Shown piece after piece: positions 5,915-13,393 of a stretch of DNA of 14,331 nucleotides. How positions within the stretch are numbered: the stretch's first letter is position 1; each line of letters opens with the position of its first letter. Below the pieces are notes generated by a model, which saw only the letters and a program-made list of their open reading frames with translations, was not told the origin of the DNA and did not search any database. Source of the stretch: Scatosoma sp045588185. GTDB lineage: Bacteria; Bacillota; Clostridia; Christensenellales; Borkfalkiaceae. A program made the position numbers and the translations under genes. The stretch covers positions 1 through 14,331 of the forward strand of contig JAZNDR010000074.1 of the NCBI GenBank assembly GCA_045588185.1. The letters are read 5' to 3'.

Positions 5915-5935
5915 AATAAACAAAAAATAAAGCCA

Positions 5936-5967
5936 CCGCCGAACGGGTACTTTTTCCCGTTCGGCGG
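5936..5967. terminator. Bidirectional rho-independent terminator
   Basis: A 12-base-pair perfect stem (5936-5947 with 5956-5967) has an eight-base loop, TACTTTTT. On the plus strand it is followed by CTTGCTTTT. On the minus strand it is followed by GGCTTTATTTTTTG, the better T-run. It sits between the convergent ends of the TraX gene and the surface polysaccharide operon and can serve both. Confidence 0.85.
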
Positions 5968-5974
5968 CTTGCTT

Positions 5975-7162
5975 TTAAAGATGATTGATCCCCAGTCCCC
6001 CGCGAATTTCTTTCATATGTTCCAAGGCTTCCGTTTCCACTTCATTATAATCCTTTAATTTTCCAATGGCTTTGGGGCGGGTAAACAACACCCGTACCCA
6101 ACGCACTACATGAAATACCGGCAATAGCCATATTGCTTTTTTCAATACGGGATAAGAGAATTTCATTTGTTCGGTCGGCAGGAAAATCTTACGCCAAAAG
6201 GTCTTTTTGCGTGCTTTTTTGTCGTCCGTTTTGCTCGCGTTCGCAGCAACGTCGGACGCAGATTTTTTCTCTTCGTTGGCAAGCAGAGAGGATTCGAGAA
6301 TATGCTTTGCAAGCTTTTGCGTAAATTCGTCCGCCTCTGCGTCTTCAAAAAAATATGCAGATACCTTTTCAAATTCATTTTTGAATTGTAATAATCCGCA
6401 CTTTTCAAGCTCGGAATTCAAATATCCCTCGTTTAAATCGTAAGCTTTTCTGTACAAATAAATATCCGTCAAGTGTCGAATCCCTACACCCGCACTTTCC
6501 GCAAAATGGTAAGCGGAATGCCCAAGCAACGAAATGTAAAAAATTTCACGGTCCATTTCGTAAAAATAACGACTGCCCTCTTTGAGGTGCGCTCGTTCAA
6601 AGCCTTTATTTTCAACGCCGAAATACGCTTCTAACGGCCCAACGAAAATCGTTTTATGGAGTTCAAAAATCGTTCGGGTAACAGGATAATAGACGATATC
6701 GTGGTGTTCGTCATAGCGTTTCGTTTCTAAACCGAGTTCTTTCATAAGGGCGCGGACTTCTTTTAATTGCGCGGTATCTATCAACACGTCGCAATCGGAA
6801 GCGTAGCGCATATCCGTGGAAGGATATAATTTTTTCAAATGATAGCCTTTGAGGGGCATATGTTTAATTCCCCGTTCTTCCATAGCCGTCAGGACGGTAT
6901 CAATATCGTAGGCACTTTGAATATCTAACATCACGTGGCGTTGCACCAAGCGTTGCAAGGCAGATAAAAACTGTGGTAAAAGCATGTCTTTCACGTTTTC
7001 GAGTGCCTTAAAAACAGTCACACTCATAGAGTGTGAAGTGCAAAGCGTATATAATTGTTTATAATCGAGATTTTCAGGAATTGCGTCAATACGTCCATTT
7101 TTTATCCCGCATTTTACGCATTCCACGAAAAATTTTTCCGTATTCGTCACGTCCTTGCCCAT
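5975..7162 (-). CDS. Nucleotidyltransferase-like protein (NTP_transf_5 family)
   Basis: A 395-residue protein resembling the uncharacterised nucleotidyltransferase family NTP_transf_5 (Pfam PF14907), common in polysaccharide clusters. The family core is visible: MPLKGYHLKKLYP (102-114), Arg119, and the acidic SDCDVLID (122-129), which would hold the metal-binding Asp pair of a polymerase-beta-like fold. ELHK (167-170) and GVGIRHLTDI (225-234) follow. A charged low-complexity insert (about 297-320) precedes the C-terminal YPVLKKAIWLLPVFHVVRW part. The substrate is unknown for the family. It is the last gene of the minus-strand operon, 10 bases after capG, with no clear ribosome binding site, so it may rely on coupling or a slightly different start. 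Its position suggests modification of the sugar product or of a lipid carrier, by inference only. Confidence 0.8.
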   Translation of the reverse strand: MGKDVTNTEKFFVECVKCGIKNGRIDAIPENLDYKQLYTLCTSHSMSVTVFKALENVKDMLLPQFLSALQRLVQRHVMLDIQSAYDIDTVLTAMEERGIKHMPLKGYHLKKLYPSTDMRYASDCDVLIDTAQLKEVRALMKELGLETKRYDEHHDIVYYPVTRTIFELHKTIFVGPLEAYFGVENKGFERAHLKEGSRYFYEMDREIFYISLLGHSAYHFAESAGVGIRHLTDIYLYRKAYDLNEGYLNSELEKCGLLQFKNEFEKVSAYFFEDAEADEFTQKLAKHILESSLLANEEKKSASDVAANASKTDDKKARKKTFWRKIFLPTEQMKFSYPVLKKAIWLLPVFHVVRWVRVLFTRPKAIGKLKDYNEVETEALEHMKEIRGGLGINHL

Positions 7163-7172
7163 CCAACTAAAT

Positions 7173-8363
7173 CTAAAATTTTCTCCAAACCATTTTATCT
7201 ACAACGCCCGTATAGCTTTGTATTAGCTTCACCACTTTTGTCGATACGTTCTCCTCGACATAATCGGGTACGGGTATACCGTGATTCCCGTCTTCCGTCA
7301 ATTCTACCGCCGTTGCTACCGCTTGTAATAAACTCTTTTCGTCTATGCCCGCCAATACAAAACACGCTTTATCCAACGCCTCGGGTCTTTCCGTGCTCGT
7401 TCGAATACAAACCGCAGGGAACGGCTTGCCGATACTTGTAAAATACGAGCTTTCTTCGGGCAAAGTACCGCTATCCGAAACAACCGCAAACGCATTCATT
7501 TGCAAGTTGTTATAATCATGGAAACCCAAGGGCTGATTTTGAATCACTCGCTTGTCCAGCTTGAACCCGCTCGCTTCCAACCGCTTTTTACTTCTTGGAT
7601 GGCAGGAATACAAAATCGGCATATCGTATTTTTCCGCCAGCTTATTGATTGCCGTAAACAACGAAAGGAAATTCTTTTCCGTGTCGATGTTTTCCTCTCT
7701 ATGCGCCGACAAAAGAATATATTTCTTCGGTTGTAAACCAAGGCGAGAAAGCACGTCGCTCGCTTCGATTTCTTGTAAATTATTATGCAACACTTCCGCC
7801 ATCGGCGAGCCTGTTACATAAGTGCGTTCTTTGGGTAAACCGCAGTCTGCCAAATAACGGCGAGCGTGTTCGGAATACGCCAAATTGACGTCGGAAATAA
7901 TATCCACGATACGGCGGTTAGTTTCCTCGGGCAAACATTCGTCCTTACATCTATTACCCGCTTCCATATGGAAAATGGGAATATGCAAACGCTTTGCCGC
8001 AATCGCGGAAAGACAGCTGTTCGTGTCCCCCAAAATAAGAAGCGCATCAGGCTTGCAGGCTGTCATCAGCTTGTACGAACAGTTGATAATATTACCCACC
8101 GTTGCCCCCAAATCGTCGCCAACGGCATCCATGTACACTTCTGGATCGGCAAGTTTCAAATCTTTGAAAAACACGCCGTTTAAATTGTAATCATAGTTTT
8201 GACCCGTATGCGCGAGGATACAGTCAAAATATTGACGGCACTTATTGATAACCGCCGCCAAGCGGATTATCTCGGGGCGAGTCCCCACGATAATCAAGAG
8301 TTTCAGTTTCCCATTGTCTTTAAATTTTATGTTTGAATAATCGAGTTTTATTTTCATTTCCAT
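7173..8363 (-). CDS. capG: UDP-N-acetyl-L-fucosamine-forming C2 epimerase CapG (WecB-type)
   Basis: A non-hydrolysing UDP-GlcNAc 2-epimerase-fold enzyme of 396 residues. In the CapEFG pathway it inverts C2 of UDP-N-acetyl-L-talosamine (pneumosamine) to give UDP-N-acetyl-L-fucosamine. Family motifs are GTRPEIIRL (27-35), GDTNS (112-116), HMEAGNRC (132-139), PEETNRR (145-151), AHREENID (220-227), SDSGTLPEE (296-304) and TERPEAL (324-330). By motif alone it could equally be a WecB making UDP-ManNAc. The position directly after capE and capF decides for the FucNAc route. Start lies three bases after the capF stop, with GAGG inside the capF end. A second in-frame ATG two codons later is possible. 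Confidence 0.9.
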   Translation of the reverse strand: MEMKIKLDYSNIKFKDNGKLKLLIIVGTRPEIIRLAAVINKCRQYFDCILAHTGQNYDYNLNGVFFKDLKLADPEVYMDAVGDDLGATVGNIINCSYKLMTACKPDALLILGDTNSCLSAIAAKRLHIPIFHMEAGNRCKDECLPEETNRRIVDIISDVNLAYSEHARRYLADCGLPKERTYVTGSPMAEVLHNNLQEIEASDVLSRLGLQPKKYILLSAHREENIDTEKNFLSLFTAINKLAEKYDMPILYSCHPRSKKRLEASGFKLDKRVIQNQPLGFHDYNNLQMNAFAVVSDSGTLPEESSYFTSIGKPFPAVCIRTSTERPEALDKACFVLAGIDEKSLLQAVATAVELTEDGNHGIPVPDYVEENVSTKVVKLIQSYTGVVDKMVWRKF

Positions 8364-8366
8364 AAT

Positions 8367-9566
8367 CTATACAACCTCAAAAAACGTATCGGGTTTACCT
8401 GCGTCGAACTGCTCGTTCGCCCACATTACCGTTACTAAATTTTCCGTTTGGGAAAGATTGATAATGTTGTGTGTATACCCAGGCAACATATGCACCGCCC
8501 TTATCTTTTCTCCGCTCACTTCAAAACTCAGTACCTCGTCCGTACCAATCTTTCGCTGCTGAATAAGCCCATGCCCTGCCACAACAATGAAAAATTCCCA
8601 CTTCGTGTTGTGCCAATGCTGTCCTTTCGTAATACCAGCTTTCGAAATGTTAATCGATACCTGCCCGCATTTTTCCGTCTTTAAAAGCTCGGTAAAGCTC
8701 CCGCGCGTATCAACGTTCATTTTCAAGTCAAACGCCACTTTTTCCTTGGGCAAATAGCTCAAATAGGTCGAATACAGCTTTTTCGCAAAACTGCCGTTCG
8801 GAATTTCAGGAATAACAAGCGTTTCGCTTTGCGCACGGAACGCATGTAACAAATCTACAATTTCCCCAAGCGTTACCTTGTGGGTAATCGGTGCGTAATA
8901 ATATCTACCGTTTTCGCTTGACACAGGCTTCAAACCGTCATAATCGCAACGGTGCCCATTCCCTTCTAACAAGTCGAGCATTTCCGTTACCAAGTCGTCG
9001 ATATAAAGAAGTTCAAGCTCGATGGCCCTATCGTTGACGGTAATCGGCAGGTCGTTCGCTATATTATTGCAAAAAGTTGCCACCGCACTGTTATAGTTGG
9101 GTCTACACCACTTACCAAACAGGTTCGGGAAACGGTAAACGCATACCTGCCCCCCGTCTTTTACCTCGTAATCGAAGAACAGTTCCTCGCCCGCTTTCTT
9201 GCTTTTGCCGTATTCGCCCTCCGCATAACGCCCGATAAGCGTGGCTTGAATAGACGAAGAAAGCATTACGGGACACTTGTTGTTATATTTCTTCAAGGTG
9301 TCCAGCAAGGTAGACGCAAAGCCGAAATTCCCTTGCATAAACTCTTCTTGGCTTTGCGGACGGTTGACTCCCGCGAGATTGAATACGAAATCCGCTTCAG
9401 CGCAATAGCCGTCTAAATCGGCGGGATTGCTATCAATATCGTATTCGTAAATATCCTCGACGGATAATGCAGGGCGGGTTTTATCCTGTCCGTCTTTTAA
9501 GTTTTTTAACGCCGCACAAAGGTTTTTCCCAACAAACCCCTTTGCGCCCGTAACGAGTATTTTCAT
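8367..9566 (-). CDS. capF: Bifunctional C3 epimerase/C4 reductase CapF
   Basis: The second enzyme of UDP-FucNAc synthesis. Its C-terminal cupin epimerises C3 of the keto-sugar and its N-terminal SDR domain reduces C4 with NADPH, giving UDP-N-acetyl-L-talosamine. The 399-residue product shows the Rossmann motif GAKGFVG (7-13), SSSIQ (103-107), the catalytic pair Tyr119 and Lys123 (YGKSK), and then the cupin from about 285. The cupin has likely metal ligands His317, His319, Glu324 and His366 within GQHWHN, KWEFF and GYTHN. This fusion is specific to the CapF/FnlB family and is the strongest evidence for the pathway. AAGGA overlapping the capE stop gives the start, nine bases downstream of capE. 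Confidence 0.94.
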   Translation of the reverse strand: MKILVTGAKGFVGKNLCAALKNLKDGQDKTRPALSVEDIYEYDIDSNPADLDGYCAEADFVFNLAGVNRPQSQEEFMQGNFGFASTLLDTLKKYNNKCPVMLSSSIQATLIGRYAEGEYGKSKKAGEELFFDYEVKDGGQVCVYRFPNLFGKWCRPNYNSAVATFCNNIANDLPITVNDRAIELELLYIDDLVTEMLDLLEGNGHRCDYDGLKPVSSENGRYYYAPITHKVTLGEIVDLLHAFRAQSETLVIPEIPNGSFAKKLYSTYLSYLPKEKVAFDLKMNVDTRGSFTELLKTEKCGQVSINISKAGITKGQHWHNTKWEFFIVVAGHGLIQQRKIGTDEVLSFEVSGEKIRAVHMLPGYTHNIINLSQTENLVTVMWANEQFDAGKPDTFFEVV

Positions 9567-9575
9567 GGCTTGTCC

Positions 9576-10613
9576 TTATTTTTTAAGTTCGTCTTGAATG
9601 TATTGCAAAGAAGCGATTTTCGCTTTCGTTTCCGCTACTGTCAAAAGCTGCGTATTATTCGAATTAAATTCCGTCAAAGGATTACGTTCCACGTCTCCGT
9701 TGTTGAAATATTTATCATAATTCAACCCGCGTTTGTCGCAAGGTACACGGTAGAAATTGCCAAGGTCAATCGCGTTGGCGCATTCTTCGTTCGTGAGCAG
9801 CGTTTCGTACATCTTTTCGCCGTGACGGATACCGATCACTTTGATATTCTCTTTATCACCGCCGAACAGTTCACAAACTGCCTCCGCTTGCGTTTGAATA
9901 GTACAAGCGGGCGCTTTCTGTACAAGAATGTCCCCGCTTTCGCCGTGCTCGAACGCAAACAATACAAGGTCTACCGCTTCTTCCAAGGACATGATAAATC
10001 TCGTCATGGTGGGATCGGTAAGCGTAATGGGCTTCCCAGCGCGGATCTGATCTATCCAAAGAGGAATAACCGAACCGCGGGAGCACATTACGTTGCCGTA
10101 ACGAGTACAGCAGATTTTCGTCTTTTCAGGCGATACCGTACGGGATTTCGCAACGATAACTTTCTCCATCATGGCTTTGCTCGTTCCCATTGCGTTGACG
10201 GGATACGCCGCTTTGTCCGTCGAAAGACAAACGATATTTTTGACACCTGCCTCGATAGCCGCAGTCAACACGTTTTCCGTGCCGAGTACGTTGGTTTTCA
10301 CCGCTTCAATGGGGAAAAACTCGCACGAGGGGACTTGTTTCAACGCCGCCGCGTGGAAGATATAATCCACACCGTGCATCGCATTTCTTACGCTCGCAAT
10401 ATCGCGTACGTCGCCGATATAAAATCTAATTTTATCGGCAACCTCGGGCATTTTCGCTTGAAATTCGTGGCGCATATCGTCCTGTTTCTTCTCGTCGCGA
10501 GAGAAAACGCGGATTTCGCCGATATCCGTTTTTAAAAATCTATTCAATACAGCGTTTCCAAACGAACCCGTACCGCCTGTTATAAGTAACGTTTTATTTG
10601 TAAAAAGTGACAT
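9576..10613 (-). CDS. capE: UDP-GlcNAc 4,6-dehydratase/5-epimerase CapE
   Basis: The first enzyme of UDP-FucNAc synthesis. It converts UDP-GlcNAc to a 4-keto-6-deoxy-L-sugar with bound NADP. The 345-residue short-type dehydratase shows GGTGSFG (13-19), FSRDEKKQ, the HAAALKQVPSCE segment, STDKAAYPVNAMGTSK with Met142 where most SDRs have Tyr and Lys146 (typical of this family), and the conserved CTRYGNVMCSRGSVIPLW stretch. I place the start at the ATG at 10613, not at the upstream in-frame ATG at 10700. GGAGG (10621-10625) lies seven bases ahead of it, the extra 29 residues do not look family-like, and the longer version would overlap the flippase gene. It heads the tight capE-capF-capG run. 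Confidence 0.95.
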   Translation of the reverse strand: MSLFTNKTLLITGGTGSFGNAVLNRFLKTDIGEIRVFSRDEKKQDDMRHEFQAKMPEVADKIRFYIGDVRDIASVRNAMHGVDYIFHAAALKQVPSCEFFPIEAVKTNVLGTENVLTAAIEAGVKNIVCLSTDKAAYPVNAMGTSKAMMEKVIVAKSRTVSPEKTKICCTRYGNVMCSRGSVIPLWIDQIRAGKPITLTDPTMTRFIMSLEEAVDLVLFAFEHGESGDILVQKAPACTIQTQAEAVCELFGGDKENIKVIGIRHGEKMYETLLTNEECANAIDLGNFYRVPCDKRGLNYDKYFNNGDVERNPLTEFNSNNTQLLTVAETKAKIASLQYIQDELKK

Positions 10614-10633
10614 ATTATGACCTCCATAATGCT

Positions 10634-12139
10634 TTAATTTAAATTCTTTTTTAAAATTTTTGATTTTAAAAAAACAAACTCCCTTTGAAATAACAAACAA
10701 GAAATTGAAACAAAGATAACCCCAACAATTACGATTAAAATTAATCCAACAAGAATAAATTTGAAATAACTGTCTATTGCTATGTTAAAACTATTAAACA
10801 ACAAATATATCCCACCAACTAAAAGGCCTTCTACTAAATAATAACTAAACGTCCTTAAAGGACTGCGTTTTAACAATTTTTTATTGGAATAAATGATAAC
10901 ATCAATTGTCCTATATGTTAAGGCGGCAATCGTACCTAAAAGCACGCCGTAAATTCCCCATAATAAGACCCCGATGATAGATACTACTATATTGATCCCT
11001 GTTTCTATTATTGTTGGGATTAAAGTTTGTTTAAAATGCCCCGCGTAATTAATTGTGTACAGCATTGGTATCCGCATACAATTTAGAAGTTGCATCGCAG
11101 CAAAGAGTAGCGCTAACTTTTCGTCAACATAATTAATATCTTCTACACCCTTCGTATACAAGCCAACAAACGCGCTCGTTAAACATAAAGTCACGGTAAA
11201 CAATATGAAACACAAATTACTAGAAAAGAGCTCAACACTATTAATATATTCTTTAAATTTTTCCCTATCATTACTATATAATTGTCCCAATCTAAACGAC
11301 ATACCGTCCAATGGTATTTGGGCAAACGACAGCATATAATCATAAATCATTTTATAAATGACATATACGCTAACAGCTTTCAAACCGCAAAAAATAGTTA
11401 ATATGAGTGTATCTGTGTTTGAAAAAATCAGTCCAGCCACTTGATGAACAATAGTTTCTTTAGTTTGCTTTAATGCCGAAAAATTGGGTTTGACATTTAA
11501 GTCAATCCACTTGTATTTCTTTTTAATGTATATCATTATGATTGTGGCGGGGAGCATTGATACTATGAATGTCCCCAAAACCACGATGGCAATGTTCACC
11601 TTAAAATATAATAATACAATTCTTACAGCCTGACTGAAAATATTCGTAATTATGTTTATTAAATTAATGAAATAATTTTTGCCCTCAACTTGAAGCAAAA
11701 TGCGATATTTCCCCTGGAAAAAGAATAAAACTACATTACTCATTCCCGAAAATAGTACGACAAAGAATACCGTAAAGTATTTAAGATTTTCTTCTTTTGT
11801 AACTAAGGGAAAAATTGCCGATAATGCAACTAATCCTATAAAATAATAAACGCCTATTTTTTTGTAATTTTTATTAACAGCAGATAAAATTTCATTTGTT
11901 CCAGCCTTATCATCGCACCCAACCGTTTTATATAATGATTTTGTCGCCAGCAATTGTATTCCTGCTTCAAATACGATTAAATATCTAACAAATTGTGTTG
12001 CCGATGACAGTAACCCATTTACATTAGAGCCATATAAAACTATTGTTATTCTGGGAATTAGCAAGCCCAGTATAATCGCTACAATTTGATAAATTAAAGA
12101 AAATATAATATTTAACTTGGATTTTCGAATACTATTCAT
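10634..12139 (-). CDS. Wzx-type polysaccharide flippase
   Basis: A 501-residue, very hydrophobic protein of the MOP/polysaccharide transporter superfamily. Such proteins move undecaprenyl-linked oligosaccharides across the cytoplasmic membrane in Wzx/Wzy pathways. The N-terminal pattern, with a first helix (about 10-28), IPRITIVLYGSNVNGLLSSATQFV and then FEAGI, is characteristic. About 12-14 hydrophobic segments are spread over the full length, and short basic loops (KKKYK, KKLLKR) fit cytoplasmic sides. The gene is clearly more AT-rich than capE next to it, a usual sign of exchange in such loci. No good ribosome binding site precedes the ATG. Twenty bases separate its stop from the capE start, so the two are probably co-transcribed. 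Confidence 0.88.
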   Translation of the reverse strand: MNSIRKSKLNIIFSLIYQIVAIILGLLIPRITIVLYGSNVNGLLSSATQFVRYLIVFEAGIQLLATKSLYKTVGCDDKAGTNEILSAVNKNYKKIGVYYFIGLVALSAIFPLVTKEENLKYFTVFFVVLFSGMSNVVLFFFQGKYRILLQVEGKNYFINLINIITNIFSQAVRIVLLYFKVNIAIVVLGTFIVSMLPATIIMIYIKKKYKWIDLNVKPNFSALKQTKETIVHQVAGLIFSNTDTLILTIFCGLKAVSVYVIYKMIYDYMLSFAQIPLDGMSFRLGQLYSNDREKFKEYINSVELFSSNLCFILFTVTLCLTSAFVGLYTKGVEDINYVDEKLALLFAAMQLLNCMRIPMLYTINYAGHFKQTLIPTIIETGINIVVSIIGVLLWGIYGVLLGTIAALTYRTIDVIIYSNKKLLKRSPLRTFSYYLVEGLLVGGIYLLFNSFNIAIDSYFKFILVGLILIVIVGVIFVSISCLLFQREFVFLKSKILKKNLN

Positions 12140-12269
12140 GCCATTAACAAGAAGATAATATTAAAATTGTACTTAAAGAAATCAATCGTTGTGGTGCTAC
12201 GCCATACAATCTCTTATTTTCAAGACGTCCATTTTAATAATGAGTAACACCGCCCACTTTTTTCAGATA

Positions 12270-13244
12270 TTAGTTGCCTTTTAATTTGTCCCTTAAATGA
12301 AGTAAAAACCAATATAATCTAGGGGAAATAGAAAAAACAGTCATTGCTTTCCGCGGCGCATAAACATTTTGTTTATTTTTCTTTTTCAAAGCAATATACG
12401 TTTCTCTTAAAAACCGTTTAACCTCTTTGCTTGCTCGATATCTTTTTGCCGCTAACGTTAAGCTCATGCAAAAATGAATTTTTAGAGCTTCAAATTTCTC
12501 CGCCAGCCTCGTAGGCAACGCTCTTTCTTGAATGTCTGCAATGAATTTGTCAAACTCCTCAAAAACACACAGCTTTTTTTCTGAAAAATAAGAATTTGTA
12601 TTCCCCGCTCTTTTACATAAATAGAAATGAAGTGGCTTATCTAAAAACGCATATTTATTGATTTTGAAATATACCCTTCGGCAAAAGCTCACTTCTTCAT
12701 ACAACTGTCCCTCTATAAATCGAACATCTTGTACTATCTCCCGCCGAAATACTTTATTCCAAACTTCAAATCGAACTTTGATTTGTTGATATAAATCCTC
12801 GATAACCTCTTCTTGCGTTAAAAAGGAAATATCACCGTTGAACTCTTCTTTCTTGAATATACCCCCGTCTTCGGTTACGCGTTGAATACCGCACGCCGCA
12901 ATATCGCACCCATGCGATTCAATAATATTTATCAGCTCGCCATACATCGTTGAATCAATATGATCGTCGCTATCTAAAAAGGCAATATATTCTCCTTTTG
13001 CCAAATCTAAACCTAAATTACGGGCTTTGGCTTGTCCCTCGTTTTCCTTGTGGATAACTTTAATTCTCGTATCCATCTCAGCAAGTTTATCACAAATCAT
13101 TCCCGAATTATCTTTACTGCCGTCGTCTACTAAAATGATTTGTAAATTTTGATAAGTTTGATTTAAAACCGAATTTACACATTTTTGAAGATATTTTTCA
13201 ACATTATAAACCGGGATAATTACAGATAACAATTTTTCTTTCAT
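12270..13244 (-). CDS. Family 2 glycosyltransferase
   Basis: A GT-A-fold, family GT2 enzyme of 324 residues that would add a sugar from a nucleotide donor to the growing lipid-linked repeat unit on the cytoplasmic face. Motifs are IIPVYN (9-14), the donor-binding LVDDGSKDNS (Asp40-Asp41), NEGQAKARNLGL, and the metal-binding DSDD (91-94). VWNKVFRREIV and YEEVSFC follow, typical of EpsJ-like capsule GT2 enzymes. A basic C-terminal part may touch the membrane. I choose the ATG at 13244 over that at 13259, because GGAGGG (13252-13257) lies seven bases before it and overlaps the upstream codons. The donor and acceptor sugars cannot be told. The 130 bases between it and the flippase gene show no feature. 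Confidence 0.92.
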   Translation of the reverse strand: MKEKLLSVIIPVYNVEKYLQKCVNSVLNQTYQNLQIILVDDGSKDNSGMICDKLAEMDTRIKVIHKENEGQAKARNLGLDLAKGEYIAFLDSDDHIDSTMYGELINIIESHGCDIAACGIQRVTEDGGIFKKEEFNGDISFLTQEEVIEDLYQQIKVRFEVWNKVFRREIVQDVRFIEGQLYEEVSFCRRVYFKINKYAFLDKPLHFYLCKRAGNTNSYFSEKKLCVFEEFDKFIADIQERALPTRLAEKFEALKIHFCMSLTLAAKRYRASKEVKRFLRETYIALKKKNKQNVYAPRKAMTVFSISPRLYWFLLHLRDKLKGN

Positions 13245-13262
13245 AATGCAACCCTCCAATTG

Positions 13263-13291
13263 ATTTTACCATAAAGCAATGGAATATGCAA
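13263..13291 (-). promoter_or_regulatory. Promoter of the GT2-to-nucleotidyltransferase operon
   Basis: On the minus strand TTGCAT (13286-13291), 17 bases and TAAAAT (13263-13268) form a good promoter, with a TG at the extended -10 position. Transcription should start near 13256, at the GGAGGG itself, so the leader would be only about a dozen bases. This gives the downstream genes a promoter independent of the partial glycosyltransferase gene. Confidence 0.6.
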
Positions 13292-13393
13292 AAACATACT
13301 ATTATTCTGTTTTAGATAAACACATAGCCCTGAATGTTTTCTAAAATAATTTTGACAAGCTAATAAATCGGCCGTGAAGATTGTGCAAACACA

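Noticed and set aside
9570..10535. Plus-strand frame of 321 codons opposite capE
   Set aside because: capE is unmistakable by motif. The antisense frame is Arg/Phe/His-rich without family features and results from codon bias.
10614..10700. Upstream extension of capE by 29 codons
   Set aside because: It overlaps the flippase coding end, is not family-like, and the ATG at 10613 has an ideally spaced GGAGG.
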